This document shows, piece by piece, positions 26,796 to 35,504 of a stretch of DNA of 64,000 nucleotides. The notes beneath the pieces are model-generated. The model did not search any database and had not been told where the DNA came from. It was given only the letters and a program-made list of their open reading frames with translations. The stretch is from Roseovarius sp. Its GTDB lineage: Bacteria; Pseudomonadota; Alphaproteobacteria; Rhodobacterales; Rhodobacteraceae. Position 1 is the stretch's first letter. Each line of letters begins with the position of its first letter. The translations under genes and the position numbers were made by a program. The DNA is taken from contig JACIYT010000003.1 in NCBI GenBank assembly GCA_014359765.1, forward strand, positions 99,866 to 163,865, read 5' to 3'.

Positions 26796-26872
26796 AAAAG
26801 CGCCCGCCCGTCACGCCGAAGGCGTGCCGCTTGAATTGGCGCACCTCCGGTGCGACCCGGGCGGTCGGGCGC
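26796..26872 (-). ncRNA. Candidate folded RNA downstream of lysS, ending in a T-run
   Basis: An outer 7-bp helix GCGCCCG (26800-26806) with CGGGCGC (26866-26872), extended by CCCG (26807-26810) with CGGG (26858-26861), encloses two perfect 6-bp, 3-nt-loop hairpins: CACGCC/GGCGTG (26812-26826) and CGCACC/GGTGCG (26840-26854). On the minus strand the structure is followed at once by TTTT. It lies 110 nt past the lysS stop, so it may be the lysS terminator or a small RNA. It is not a tRNA: there is no T-loop consensus. Confidence 0.4.
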
Positions 26873-26981
26873 TGCGCGGCGGCGCGTGCCGCGCCTTGAC
26901 TCCGCGCATCTGGAGCAAGACCTGAACGCCCGCCCAGGGCCATTCCGGCGCGCCCCTGTCAAATCCGGATGCCGCGCCCTG

Positions 26982-28556
26982 TCAGGCGAGTTCCCCCGCC
27001 AGCGCCCGGTCGATGAGCGCCGCCGTCTCTTCCACGCCGTAAAGCGCGATGAACCCGCCAAAGCGCGGTCCCTGGCTCGCCCCCAGAAGCACCTCGTAGA
27101 GCGCCTTGAACCAGTCGCGCAGCGGCTCGAACCGGTCGCGGCCCACGTCATAGACGATCGCCTGGAGCGTCTCGTCGTCGCGCGGCCCCTCATGCGCGGC
27201 GAGCCGGTCGCGCAATTCCGCCAGCGCCTCGCGTTCGTGATCGGTGGGCGCGCGATAGACCTTGTGGGGCGCCACGAAATCCTCGTAATAGCGCACCGCG
27301 CCATCCACCGCGGCGTCGAGATCGGGGTGGCTCTCGGGGCTCGCCTCGGGCGCATAGCGGCGGATGAAGCCCCAGAGCACCTCCTTGTCATGCGCCGAAA
27401 CCACCGAGGCGAGATTGAGCAGCATCGAGAAGGGCACCACCATCCGGCTCTCGGGGACATTTCCGTTATGGATGTGGTGCACGGGATTGTTCAGGCGCTG
27501 TGCGATGTCCTGCCCCGCCCAGGCGCGCAGGTGCTGGTGGTATTCGTCCACCGCCCTGGGGATCACGTCGAAATGGAGCCGCTTCGCGGTCTTGGGCTTG
27601 AGATACATGAAATAGCTCAGGCTCTCGGTCGCGGCATAGCGCAGCCATTCGTCGATCGAGATGCCATTGCCCGAGGATTTGGAGATCTTCTGCCCCTTTT
27701 CGTCGAGGAACAGCTCATAGGTGAAATGCTCGGGCGCGGGCGCGCCGAGCGCGCGGCAGATGCCGTCATAGATCGGCGTGTTGGTGGAATGGTCCTTGCC
27801 ATACATCTCGAAATCGACGCCAAGCGCCGCCCAGCGCGCGCCGAAATCGGGCTTCCATTGCAGCTTGACCCGGCCGCCGGTGACGGGCAGCGTCCATTCG
27901 CGCCCTTCCTCGTCGTCAAAGGTGATCTCGCCGCGGGCCCCGTCCACGTGCTTCATCGGGACATAGAGGACGCGCCCGGTCTCGGGGTGGATCGGCAGGA
28001 AGATGGAATAGGTCTTGCGGCGCTCCTCGCGCAGGGATTTGAGCATGATCGCCATGATCGTGTCATAGCGTTCGGCCGCGCGCAGCAGCACCTCGTCGAA
28101 TTGCCCGGAGCGGTAGAATTCGGTGGCGGAGTAGAATTCATACTCGAACCCGAAGGTATCCAGAAACCGCCGCAGCATGGCGTTGTTGTGATGGCCGAAG
28201 CTCTCGTATTCGCCGAACGGGTCGGGCACGCTGGTCAGCGGCTTTTGCAGGTGTTCGCGCAGCATCTCGGGGTTGGGCACGTTGCCCGGCACCTTGCGCA
28301 TCCCGTCGAGATCGTCGGAAAAGCAGATGAGCCGGGTGGGAATATCGCTGATCACCTCGAAGGCGCGGCGGATCATCGTGGTGCGCAGCACCTCGCCGAA
28401 CGTGCCGATATGCGGCAGGCCGCTGGGACCGTATCCCGTCTCGAACAGCACATGCCCCTTCTCCGGCGGGGCCTTCTCGTAGCGTTTGAGCACCCGGCGC
28501 GCCTCTTCAAAGGGCCAGGCTTTCGACTGCATCGCGGCTTCGCGCAGGTCGGACAT
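26982..28556 (-). CDS. lysS: Lysyl-tRNA synthetase, class I
   Basis: Class I (archaeal-type) LysRS of 524 residues, charging tRNA-Lys in the cytosol. The Rossmann signatures are [10 protein letters not shown] (HIGH motif, about residues 43-52) and Lys-Ile-Ser-Lys-Ser-Ser-Gly (KMSKS motif, about 285-291). A C-terminal helical anticodon-binding domain follows. Alphaproteobacteria commonly carry this form instead of the class II enzyme of E. coli, and no class II gene appears in the window. A two-copy 14-bp tandem repeat lies just upstream of its start. It is divergent from the TerB-like gene. Confidence 0.95.
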   Translation of the reverse strand: MSDLREAAMQSKAWPFEEARRVLKRYEKAPPEKGHVLFETGYGPSGLPHIGTFGEVLRTTMIRRAFEVISDIPTRLICFSDDLDGMRKVPGNVPNPEMLREHLQKPLTSVPDPFGEYESFGHHNNAMLRRFLDTFGFEYEFYSATEFYRSGQFDEVLLRAAERYDTIMAIMLKSLREERRKTYSIFLPIHPETGRVLYVPMKHVDGARGEITFDDEEGREWTLPVTGGRVKLQWKPDFGARWAALGVDFEMYGKDHSTNTPIYDGICRALGAPAPEHFTYELFLDEKGQKISKSSGNGISIDEWLRYAATESLSYFMYLKPKTAKRLHFDVIPRAVDEYHQHLRAWAGQDIAQRLNNPVHHIHNGNVPESRMVVPFSMLLNLASVVSAHDKEVLWGFIRRYAPEASPESHPDLDAAVDGAVRYYEDFVAPHKVYRAPTDHEREALAELRDRLAAHEGPRDDETLQAIVYDVGRDRFEPLRDWFKALYEVLLGASQGPRFGGFIALYGVEETAALIDRALAGELA

Positions 28557-28570
28557 CGCTCGAACTCCGG

Positions 28571-28598
28571 GGTTTTGCGGCGGCGGTTTTGCGGCGGC
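28571..28598. repeat. Tandem 14-bp duplication upstream of lysS
   Basis: GGTTTTGCGGCGGC occurs twice in direct succession (28571-28584 and 28585-28598), 15 nt upstream of the lysS start, so probably inside its mRNA leader. An exact duplication like this suggests recent slippage. Confidence 0.8.
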
Positions 28599-28688
28599 AA
28601 GGACCCGCGCGCATCTGCGGCTACCTATTGCCGCAGCGCGGGACAGTCAATATTCTGCGCCGCAACATCACCCCCTGAAGGATCCGCC

Positions 28689-29114
28689 ATGTCCGAGCCC
28701 GCCCCCCACCCGCTCAGCCCCGAGGATTGCCTTGTCGCGGTGATGATCGCCGTCTCTGCCTCCGACGAGGATATCCGCACCGCCGAACTGATCAAGATCG
28801 AGAGCCAGATCAACAACCTGCCGGTCTTTGCCAATTACGATCCCGACCGGCTTCGGGTCATGGCGCAGACCGTGTTCGATCTCTTTGCCGTCGAGGACGG
28901 GCTCGATGCGCTGTTTGGCCTTGTCCGCGAGAACCTGCCCGAACGCCTGTTCGAGACGGCCTATGCGCTCGCCTGCGACGTGGCCGCCGCCGATGGCAGG
29001 CTCAATGACCGGGAATTGCGCCTGCTCGAGGAAATCCGCTACGAGCTCGATATCGACCGGCTGCATGCGGCGGCGATCGAGCGCGGCGCGCGCGCGCGTC
29101 ACATGACCCTCTGA
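28689..29114 (+). CDS. TerB-like (tellurite resistance TerB family) protein
   Basis: A 141-residue all-helical cytosolic protein of the TerB fold. Two similar acidic metal-binding segments are visible: [14 protein letters not shown] near the N-terminus and [15 protein letters not shown] near the C-terminus. The second, Ala-Asp-Gly-x-x-x-x-x-Glu, is the TerB hallmark. Role in this organism unknown; there is no ter operon around it. AAGGA precedes the ATG at 28689. rpiA follows after 80 nt. Confidence 0.78.
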   Translation: MSEPAPHPLSPEDCLVAVMIAVSASDEDIRTAELIKIESQINNLPVFANYDPDRLRVMAQTVFDLFAVEDGLDALFGLVRENLPERLFETAYALACDVAAADGRLNDRELRLLEEIRYELDIDRLHAAAIERGARARHMTL

Positions 29115-29194
29115 GGGCGATTGCGGGCGATTGTCCCTCGCGCCCGGGGGGCAACGCCCCTATAAGGCCGGTCAGAGCCAGACGGAGCCGTCCC

Positions 29195-29926
29195 ATGACC
29201 GAAGAATTGTCCCCCATCGACAGGGCCAAGCGCGCCGCCGCCCGGTGTGCGGCGGATGAGATCGAGAACGGAATGCGCGTGGGGCTCGGCACCGGATCCA
29301 CCGCCGCATGGATGGTGCGCCGCCTCGGCGAGCGGGTGCACGACGAGGGGCTGCGCATCCGGGGCGTGCCCACCTCCACCCGCACCGCCGATCTGGCGCG
29401 CGAGGCCGGCATCGAGGTGATCACGCTCGACGAGGCGACATGGCTTGATGTGACCATCGACGGCGCCGACGAATTCGATCCCGGTCTCGACCTGATCAAG
29501 GGCGGCGGCGGCGCGCTGCTGCGCGAAAAGATCGTCGCCACCGCCTCCGACCGGATGATCGTCATCGCCGACGCGGCCAAGGCGGTGACGACGCTCGGCG
29601 CCTTTGCGCTGCCGGTGGAGATCGTCCCCTTCGGCTGGCAGACCACCAGGCGGCTGGTGGTGGAGCTGCTGGGCGGCATGGATGTTCAGGGCCGCGACGC
29701 GACGCTGCGCGAAGCCGGCGCGCGCCCCTTCGTGACCGACGAGGGTCATTATATCCTCGACCTGCATCTGGGGCGCATCGGCGACCCGCAGGCGCTCTCG
29801 CTCGCGCTCAACCAGGTGCCGGGGGTGGTGGAGAGCGGGCTGTTCCTGAACATCTGCGATCTGGTCATCGTCGGCTTCGAGGACGGGCGGGTGGAGCGTC
29901 GCGCGAGGGCCACGGGCGGCAATTGA
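29195..29926 (+). CDS. rpiA: Ribose-5-phosphate isomerase A
   Basis: Interconverts ribose 5-phosphate and ribulose 5-phosphate in the pentose phosphate and Calvin pathways. The 243-residue protein has Leu-Gly-Thr-Gly-Ser-Thr-Ala (phosphate binding), Val-Pro-Thr-Ser, the catalytic Asp-Gly-Ala-Asp-Glu motif at about residues 88-92, and [11 protein letters not shown]. GGAG precedes the ATG. rbfA begins 36 nt after the stop on the same strand. Confidence 0.95.
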   Translation: MTEELSPIDRAKRAAARCAADEIENGMRVGLGTGSTAAWMVRRLGERVHDEGLRIRGVPTSTRTADLAREAGIEVITLDEATWLDVTIDGADEFDPGLDLIKGGGGALLREKIVATASDRMIVIADAAKAVTTLGAFALPVEIVPFGWQTTRRLVVELLGGMDVQGRDATLREAGARPFVTDEGHYILDLHLGRIGDPQALSLALNQVPGVVESGLFLNICDLVIVGFEDGRVERRARATGGN

Positions 29927-29962
29927 GCCGCACCGCTTGGCATCGCCCCTTGCAAGGATTAC

Positions 29963-30373
29963 ATGCCCGCCATGGCAAGACATCACTTCACCCATGACGG
30001 CCCCGGTCCCTCGCAGCGGCAGCTGCGGGTGGGCGAGCTGATCCGCCGCACCCTCTCGGAGGTTCTGATGCGGGGTGAGATCCACGACCCGGAGCTCAAC
30101 CGCCTGTCGATCACCGTGGGCGAGGTGCGCCCCTCGCCCGATCTCAGGATCGCCACCGCCTATGTCATGCCGCTGGGCGGTCAGGGGGCCGAGGACGCGA
30201 TCGCGCTGCTGGTGCGCAATCGTGCCGAGCTGCGCCGCATCGTCGGGCGCAAGGCGGGGCTCAAGTTCACGCCCGAGCTGCGCTTTCGGCTCGACGAGAC
30301 CTTTGACCAGATGGACGAGACGCGCAGGCTCTTTGCCGATGAGAAGGTGCGCCGGGATGTGGAGGGCGAGTGA
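29963..30373 (+). CDS. rbfA: Ribosome-binding factor A
   Basis: A 136-residue KH-fold protein that binds the immature 30S subunit and helps 5' processing of 16S rRNA. Family features: [16 protein letters not shown], then [12 protein letters not shown] and [10 protein letters not shown]. A second ATG at 29972 (Met-Ala-Arg-His) is also a plausible start. truB follows 0.9 kb downstream; rbfA and truB are classically linked, and here a glycosidase-like gene lies between them. Confidence 0.93.
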   Translation: MPAMARHHFTHDGPGPSQRQLRVGELIRRTLSEVLMRGEIHDPELNRLSITVGEVRPSPDLRIATAYVMPLGGQGAEDAIALLVRNRAELRRIVGRKAGLKFTPELRFRLDETFDQMDETRRLFADEKVRRDVEGE

Positions 30374-30398
30374 GCCACCCGCGCCGTTCGGGCAGGCC

Positions 30399-30475
30399 AT
30401 TGCCCGGCTCGACCGGGGAATCGTCCGGGCCTTCGAGAGTGTTTGGCAAGAGATGCTCCGGTCAAGCCGGAGCAT
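30399..30475. repeat. Two-palindrome intergenic element after rbfA
   Basis: Palindrome 1: ATTGCCCGG (30399-30407) and CCGGGGAAT (30413-30421) around CTCGA, one mismatch. Palindrome 2: ATGCTCCGG (30453-30461) and CCGGAGCAT (30467-30475) around TCAAG, perfect. Two hairpins about 30 bp apart recall the mosaic intergenic elements known in rhizobia and relatives. The second palindrome contains the start codon of the next gene. Confidence 0.6.
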
Positions 30476-31235
30476 GACGCGCGCACTGTTGCGCATCGCT
30501 GCCCTTGCGCTCCTGATTGCGCCCCTTCCCGCTGCGGCGGCCTCTTGCCGGTCCATCACCGTCGAGGGTGCGGGCTACACGCTCTGCGAGGCCGATGCCG
30601 CGCGCGACGATATCCGCCTTTTTCTCAATGACCCGGCGCGCGACGCACCGCTCGGCAGTTTCGCCAATATCGACCGGGTTCTGGCCGCCGGGGGCAAGCG
30701 TCTCGCCTTTGCCATGAACGCGGGCATGTATCACCCCGACCGCAGCCCCGTGGGCCTCTATATCGAGGCCGCACAAGAGCGCGCGCCGCTTGTCACCTCC
30801 GCAGGCCCCGGCAATTTCGGGATGCTGCCCAATGGCGTCTTCTGCATCGCCGACAGCACCGCCCGGGTCATCGAGAGCCGCCGCTTCGCGCGCGAATCCC
30901 CCGCCTGCCGCTTTGCCACCCAGTCGGGGCCGATGCTGGTGATCGACGGCGCGCTTCATCCCCGCTTCATCGAGGACAGCGACAGCCGTCATATCCGCAA
31001 CGGTGTCGGCACTTCCGATGACGGGCGGCGGGTGTGGTTTCTCATCTCCGACGCGCCGGTGAATTTCCACCGCTTCGCGCGCGTCTTTCGCGACCATCTC
31101 GGCGCGCGCCAGGCGCTCTATCTCGATGGCAAGGTCTCTCGCCTGCACGCGCCGGGCCTTGGCCGTTCCGATCTCGGCTTTCCGCTCGGGCCGATGGTGG
31201 GGGTGGTGGTTGACGAAGGGACCACGCTCGATTAG
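30474..31235 (+). CDS. Phosphodiester glycosidase family (NAGPA/DUF2233) exported protein
   Basis: A 253-residue protein with a signal peptide (Met-Thr-Arg-Ala-Leu-Leu-Arg-Ile, cleaved after Ala-Ala-Ala-Ala), hence periplasmic. The body matches the NAGPA-like domain: Phe-Ala-Met-Asn-Ala-Gly-Met-Tyr, Pro-Val-Gly-Leu-Tyr, Pro-Asn-Gly-Val-Phe, Gln-Ser-Gly-Pro-Met-Leu, Leu-Tyr-Leu-Asp-Gly and a C-terminal Gly-Pro-Met-Val-Gly. The human relative uncovers mannose-6-phosphate; bacterial roles are unclear. Both possible in-frame ATGs (30453 and 30474) belong to the arms of a perfect palindrome. The upstream one would add Met-Leu-Arg-Ser-Ser-Arg-Ser. Confidence 0.8.
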   Translation: MTRALLRIAALALLIAPLPAAAASCRSITVEGAGYTLCEADAARDDIRLFLNDPARDAPLGSFANIDRVLAAGGKRLAFAMNAGMYHPDRSPVGLYIEAAQERAPLVTSAGPGNFGMLPNGVFCIADSTARVIESRRFARESPACRFATQSGPMLVIDGALHPRFIEDSDSRHIRNGVGTSDDGRRVWFLISDAPVNFHRFARVFRDHLGARQALYLDGKVSRLHAPGLGRSDLGFPLGPMVGVVVDEGTTLD

Positions 31236-31273
31236 GCGCTCGGCCCTGATCTGCTGACAACGAGGGGCTGGAT

Positions 31274-32179
31274 ATGGCACGCAAGCCCAGGGGGCGCGAC
31301 ATCTCGGGATGGCTGGTGGTGGACAAGCCCGCGGGCCTCACCTCCACCGCCGTCGTGAACAAGGTGAAATGGGCGCTCGATGCGAAGAAGGCAGGCCATG
31401 CCGGCACGCTCGACCCCGAGGCCACCGGCGTTCTGGCCATCGCGCTCGGCGAGGCGACCAAGACCGTCCCCTACATCACCGACGCGCTCAAGGCCTATCG
31501 TTTTACCGTGCGATTCGGGCAGGCCACCGATACCGACGACGCCGAGGGCCGCGTCATTGCCGAGAGCGCGGCGCGCCCCACCGATGACGCGATCAAGGCC
31601 GCGCTCGGGGCCTTTGTGGGCGAGATCATGCAGGTGCCGCCGCGCTTTTCGGCGGTCAAGATCGACGGCGAGCGCGCCTATGTCCGTGCCCGCGGCGGCG
31701 AGGATTTCGAGGTCGCCCCCCGCCCGCTCTGGGTCGAGGAATTGCTGCTCGTGGATCGGCCCGATCCTGACATCGCCGTGCTGGAAATGGTCTGCGGCAA
31801 GGGCGGCTATGTGCGCGCCATCGCCCGCGATCTGGGTCAGGCGCTTGGCTGTCTCGGGCATGTGGTGTCGCTGCGCCGCCTCTGGTCGGGGCCATTCGAC
31901 GCGGCCGAAGGCATCGACATGGCCACGATCGAGCGCCTCGCCCGCAGCCCCGATCTCGACGCCTGTCTGCGCCCGCTCGAGGAGGGGCTGACCGATCTGC
32001 CCATGGTCACGGCCATGCCCGAGGGCGCGGCGCGGCTGCGCAATGGCAATCCCGGCATGGTGATCGCCTCGGGCGTGGACTATGGCGAGGAATGCTGGGC
32101 CGCCCTGGACGGGCGCGCGGTGGCGGTCGGGCGCTACAAGGCGGGGGAATTGCACCCCTCGCGCGTCTTCAACCAATGA
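31274..32179 (+). CDS. truB: tRNA pseudouridine-55 synthase
   Basis: Makes pseudouridine 55 in the T-loop of all tRNAs. The 301-residue protein has [13 protein letters not shown], the catalytic Asp in Gly-His-Ala-Gly-Thr-Leu-Asp-Pro (about residue 48), Tyr-Arg-Phe-Thr-Val-Arg-Phe-Gly and [10 protein letters not shown]. GAGGGG precedes the ATG. Its TGA overlaps the ATG of the DUF1643 gene. Confidence 0.96.
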   Translation: MARKPRGRDISGWLVVDKPAGLTSTAVVNKVKWALDAKKAGHAGTLDPEATGVLAIALGEATKTVPYITDALKAYRFTVRFGQATDTDDAEGRVIAESAARPTDDAIKAALGAFVGEIMQVPPRFSAVKIDGERAYVRARGGEDFEVAPRPLWVEELLLVDRPDPDIAVLEMVCGKGGYVRAIARDLGQALGCLGHVVSLRRLWSGPFDAAEGIDMATIERLARSPDLDACLRPLEEGLTDLPMVTAMPEGAARLRNGNPGMVIASGVDYGEECWAALDGRAVAVGRYKAGELHPSRVFNQ

Positions 32180-32730
32180 CCTCCGCGCCCGAAGACCGGC
32201 ACGATCCCGGTGGCCGCGTTCGGCTGCGCCTGCCCGAGGGGGTGACCGGCACGGCCACATTCTCGGCCTGCGGGCGCTATCGCCAGAGCCTCGGGCGCGA
32301 CTGGACGCCCGAGGGGCACGCGCCCCGCACCGTGCTCTTTGTCGGGATGAACCCGTCGGTGGCGGATGCTGCGGCCTCCGATCCGACCTGCCACCGCGAG
32401 CTGACCTTTGCCCGCGACTGGGGCTTTACCCGCTATCTCAAGGGCAATGTGCTCGACTGGCGCGCCACCTCGCCGCGCGATCTGCCCGCCCCGGATCTCG
32501 CGGCGAGCCCGGCCAACATTCCCGCGCTCGTCGCCATGGCCGAAGAGTCGGCGCTCATCGTCATGGCCCATGGCAGGCTGCACGCGCGCTACAGTGCGAT
32601 CGTGGCCGCCACGACCGCCGCGCTCGTGGCCACGGGCCGGCCATTGCGATGTTTCGGGCGCAACAAGGACGGCTCTCCCAGGCATCCGCTCTACCTGCGC
32701 AGGGATGCCGTGCTCCATCCCTTTCCCTGA
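32176..32730 (+). CDS. DUF1643 domain protein
   Basis: A 184-residue cytosolic protein of the DUF1643 family. Visible motifs are [17 protein letters not shown] (family form Asp-Pro-Thr-x-x-Arg) and a C-terminal Gly-x-Pro-Arg-His-Pro-Leu-Tyr-Leu. The function is unknown; the family is common in restriction islands and phages as well as beside core genes. Here it is coupled to truB through an ATGA overlap. A strong terminator follows. Confidence 0.85.
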   Translation: MTSAPEDRHDPGGRVRLRLPEGVTGTATFSACGRYRQSLGRDWTPEGHAPRTVLFVGMNPSVADAAASDPTCHRELTFARDWGFTRYLKGNVLDWRATSPRDLPAPDLAASPANIPALVAMAEESALIVMAHGRLHARYSAIVAATTAALVATGRPLRCFGRNKDGSPRHPLYLRRDAVLHPFP

Positions 32731-32750
32731 CCCTTTCCCTGAACGCGAAA

Positions 32751-32774
32751 GGCCCCCGCGGTCCTGCGGGGGCC
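32751..32774. terminator. Hairpin terminator between DUF1643 gene and degP
   Basis: Perfect 9-bp stem GGCCCCCGC (32751-32759) and GCGGGGGCC (32766-32774), 6-nt loop, between two convergent genes. AAAs precede it on the plus strand, giving TTTC on the minus strand, so it probably serves mainly the degP side, though both directions are possible. Confidence 0.7.
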
Positions 32775-32814
32775 TCTGGGGCCTCGGGCGGGTCTGATGC
32801 GCCCGATGGCCCCG

Positions 32815-34278
32815 TTACTCCGCGATGCCGAGCGCCACGAAACGCGGATCGCCCGCGCGCCGCACCAGCAGCAGGATCGAGCGCCGCCCCGCCTCGCGCG
32901 CCTCGGCGATCCGCGCCTCCAACTCGGCGATGCTCGCGATCTTCTGCTGGCCGGCCTCGGTGATCACGTCGCCGGCGCGCAGCCCCTTCTCGAAGGCCTC
33001 GGACATCTCGTCAACATTGGTCACGACAAGCCCGCTCACCCCGCTGTCAAGCTCGAGCTGCGCGCGCAGCGCGTCGTCGAGCGGCTGCACCGTGACGCCA
33101 AGCAGGGATTTCTCCTCCGGCGGCGTGGCCTGACCGCCGGGCTGCGTGATCTGGGCCGTGCCCTCGGCCTCTTCGCGCCGCCCGAGCGTCACCCGAAGCG
33201 TCTGGGTCTTGCCCTCCCGGAACACCACCACGCGCACGGTCTTGCCGACCTCGGTATTGCCGACCTGCCGCACGAGGGCGCGCGTATCGGCCACGTCCTT
33301 GCCGTCGAACGAGATGATCACATCCCCCGCGAGCATCCCGGCCGCCGCCGCCGGCCCCTCGGGCACATCGGTGACAAGCGCGCCGGCGGCCTTCTCGAGC
33401 CCCATCGCCTCGGCCACGTCGGGGGTCACGTCCTGGATACGCACACCGAGCCAGCCGCGCCGCGTCTCGCCGAATTCCTGCAACTGCGCGACCACCTGCC
33501 TGACCACGTTCGACGCCATGGAAAAGCCGATCCCGATGGAGCCGCCCGTGGGGCTGAGGATGGCGGTATTGACGCCCACCACCTCGCCGTCGAGGTTGAA
33601 CAGCGGCCCGCCCGAATTGCCCCGGTTGATCGCGGCATCGGTCTGGATATAGTCGTCATAGGTGCCGCTCAGCGCGCGATTGCGCGCCGACACGATCCCC
33701 GCCGAGGCCGAAAATCCCTGCCCCAGCGGGTTGCCCATGGCCAGAACCCAGTCGCCGACGCGCGCGGTGTCGCTATCGCCGAACCGGACGAAGGGCAGCG
33801 GCGTGTCGCTCTCGACCTTCAGCAGCGCGATATCGGTCTTGGGGTCGGTCCCGACCACCCTGGCCGCGAGGATCCGGCCGGAGAAGAGCTCGACGCTGAT
33901 CTCGTCGGCGCCGTCGATCACATGGTTGTTGGTGACCACGAAACCGTCCTCGGAAATGACAAAGCCCGAGCCGAGCGCCGAGGACCGGCGGGGCTGGGTG
34001 CCCTCGCCCTGCCGGTTGCGGAACCGGTCGAAGAATTCCTCGAAGGGCGAGCCTTCCGGCAGCATCGGAAACGGCGCGGCATTGCCCTCGACCATGGTTG
34101 CGGTGGTAATATTGACGACCGAGGGGCTGACCTTCTCGGCAAGGTCGGCAAAGCTCTCGGGGCGTGCCTGTGCCGTGATCGCCTGCGCCAGCAGCAGCGC
34201 GATGCCGAGCGCCATGAACCACAGGGCGCGCATGGCTCCCTGCCCGGGCCGCATCGCGGTTGTGAATGCCTGGGTCAT
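32815..34278 (-). CDS. degP: Periplasmic serine endoprotease, Do/DegP family
   Basis: A 487-residue HtrA protease and chaperone. A signal peptide (hydrophobic core from about residue 17, ending Ala-Gln-Ala) is followed by the trypsin-like domain with His in Thr-Asn-Asn-His-Val-Ile, Asp in Lys-Thr-Asp-Ile-Ala-Leu-Leu, and Ser in Arg-Gly-Asn-Ser-Gly-Gly-Pro-Leu. Two PDZ domains follow (Gly-Trp-Leu-Gly-Val-Arg-Ile-Gln; Leu-Leu-Gly-Val-Thr-Val-Gln). The start at 34278 has AGGAG upstream; an upstream in-frame codon at 34440 is unlikely. It lies last after gor-hflK-hflC-DUF2065, a group of envelope protein quality-control genes. Confidence 0.93.
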   Translation of the reverse strand: MTQAFTTAMRPGQGAMRALWFMALGIALLLAQAITAQARPESFADLAEKVSPSVVNITTATMVEGNAAPFPMLPEGSPFEEFFDRFRNRQGEGTQPRRSSALGSGFVISEDGFVVTNNHVIDGADEISVELFSGRILAARVVGTDPKTDIALLKVESDTPLPFVRFGDSDTARVGDWVLAMGNPLGQGFSASAGIVSARNRALSGTYDDYIQTDAAINRGNSGGPLFNLDGEVVGVNTAILSPTGGSIGIGFSMASNVVRQVVAQLQEFGETRRGWLGVRIQDVTPDVAEAMGLEKAAGALVTDVPEGPAAAAGMLAGDVIISFDGKDVADTRALVRQVGNTEVGKTVRVVVFREGKTQTLRVTLGRREEAEGTAQITQPGGQATPPEEKSLLGVTVQPLDDALRAQLELDSGVSGLVVTNVDEMSEAFEKGLRAGDVITEAGQQKIASIAELEARIAEAREAGRRSILLLVRRAGDPRFVALGIAE

Positions 34279-34429
34279 TCCGATGTCTCCTTCTGATCCG
34301 TCCTGCCTGACCTGTCCTGTCCGAATTCGGGTCCTGCGGGCCCATAGGCCATGAGATAGGCCCAAGGTGCCCCGCCGCAAACCCCTGCCCGATCCGCCAT
34401 CCGCATGTGGCGCCTGTCGCTGCGCGAAA

Positions 34430-34627
34430 TCAAGCGCCAAGCGTCCTGGCCGCCCAGACGAAGGCCAGCCCGATCACCAGCGCCAGCAGCCCCAGGAGGC
34501 GCCGCGCCTCCGGCGGCATCGCCGCCAGCGCCACGAGCATCTGCTCCACAAGCGAAGGGGCCAGCGCATAGGCCAGCCCCTCCACGATCAGCACCAGCCC
34601 AAGGGCAAGAAGCGCGGTCTCGATCAT
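34430..34627 (-). CDS. DUF2065 small membrane protein
   Basis: A 65-residue protein with two hydrophobic helices (Ala-Leu-Leu-Ala-Leu-Gly-Leu-Val-Leu-Ile-Val-Glu-Gly-Leu-Ala-Tyr-Ala; Leu-Leu-Gly-Leu-Leu-Ala-Leu-Val-Ile-Gly-Leu) flanking Met-Pro-Pro-Glu-Ala-Arg-Arg. This is the YjeT/DUF2065 pattern. In E. coli the relative also lies beside hflC. Function unknown; a partner of HflKC is a reasonable guess. Its ATG overlaps the hflC stop. Confidence 0.83.
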   Translation of the reverse strand: MIETALLALGLVLIVEGLAYALAPSLVEQMLVALAAMPPEARRLLGLLALVIGLAFVWAARTLGA

Positions 34628-35502
34628 TGCCGCCCGCTGCCCGAGCGGAAATAATCGAAGAACTCGCTGTCCGGCGTCATCACCATCATCGAATTCTCGC
34701 CGCGCAGGGATTTCTCGTAGGCTTCGAGCGAGCGATAGAAGGCAAAGAATTCCGGGTCCGCCCCGAAGGCTGCGGCAAAGATCGCGTTGCGTTCGGCATC
34801 GGCCTCGCCGCGGATCACCCGCGCCTGGCGCTCGGCATCCGAAAGCGTCTCGGTCACGGTCCGGTCGGCCAGCGCGCGCACCCGCTGCGCCGCCTCGTTC
34901 CCGCGCGCGATCTCGTCGGCGGCCTCGCGCTCGCGCTCGGCGCGCATCCGCGCAAAGGTGGCATCGAGGTTCTGCTCCGGCAGGTTGGTCTGCTTGAGGC
35001 GCACGTCCACCACATCGAGCCCGAGCGCCGCCGCGTTGCGCTGAGCGCCGTCGCGGATGCGGCGCATCAGGTCGCGCCGCTCCTCCGACAGGATCGTGTC
35101 CGATGTCACCTGATCGGCCCCCAGAACCTCGCGGATCTGCGCATTGAGGATCGACGAGAGCCGGTCCTCGGCCGCGCGCAGCCCGCCCACGCCGACCGCC
35201 TGCCGGAACCGCACCACATCGGCGATCCGGTAGCGCGCAAAGGCATCGACCACAAGGCGGCGGTCATCCGAAGGCGTCACCTCGATCGTATCGGAATCGA
35301 AGGACAGGATCCGGTCGTCATAGCGCACCACCTCCTGGATGAAGGGGATCTTGAAGTTGAGCCCCGGCTCTTCCTTGACCGCCTTGATCTGGCCGAATTG
35401 CAGGACCAGCGCCTTCTCGCGCTCGTCCACGACAAAGATCGACGACAGGCCGAGAAAGATCGCCACGACGAGGATCGGCAGCAGGAACTTGCCCTTGCCC
35501 AT
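34624..35502 (-). CDS. hflC: HflC, SPFH-domain protease modulator
   Basis: A 292-residue membrane-anchored SPFH (stomatin/prohibitin) protein. An N-terminal helix (Phe-Leu-Leu-Pro-Ile-Leu-Val-Val-Ala-Ile-Phe-Leu) is followed by Val-Asp-Glu-Arg-Glu-Lys-Ala-Leu-Val-Leu-Gln-Phe-Gly and a long charged coiled coil (Arg-Ala-Glu-Arg-Glu-Arg-Glu-Ala-Ala-Asp-Glu-Ile). With HflK it forms a cage that restrains the FtsH protease. It starts 2 nt after hflK and overlaps the DUF2065 gene, so the three are translationally coupled. Confidence 0.94.
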   Translation of the reverse strand: MGKGKFLLPILVVAIFLGLSSIFVVDEREKALVLQFGQIKAVKEEPGLNFKIPFIQEVVRYDDRILSFDSDTIEVTPSDDRRLVVDAFARYRIADVVRFRQAVGVGGLRAAEDRLSSILNAQIREVLGADQVTSDTILSEERRDLMRRIRDGAQRNAAALGLDVVDVRLKQTNLPEQNLDATFARMRAEREREAADEIARGNEAAQRVRALADRTVTETLSDAERQARVIRGEADAERNAIFAAAFGADPEFFAFYRSLEAYEKSLRGENSMMVMTPDSEFFDYFRSGSGRQ

Positions 35503-35504
35503 GA

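Larger units (their letters stand above)
26342..26981. other. Gene-free stretch between rplS and lysS
   Basis: About 640 bp with no credible protein gene. It holds the rplS promoter (26558-26586), a 20-bp sequence repeated elsewhere in the window (26610-26629), a less GC-rich stretch (about 26748-26800) and a folded element (26796-26872). Minus-strand open frames here show no family resemblance and look like chance. The mix suggests decayed DNA around the rplS promoter. Confidence 0.6.

Noticed and set aside
26800..26872. tRNA gene
   Set aside because: It has a 7-bp terminal helix and near-tRNA length, but there is no T-loop consensus, no five-base-pair anticodon arm with a 7-nt loop and no CCA context.
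26653..26943. A 96-codon minus-strand frame in the gene-free stretch above rplS
   Set aside because: No ribosome site, no family resemblance, and it runs across the folded element at 26796-26872.
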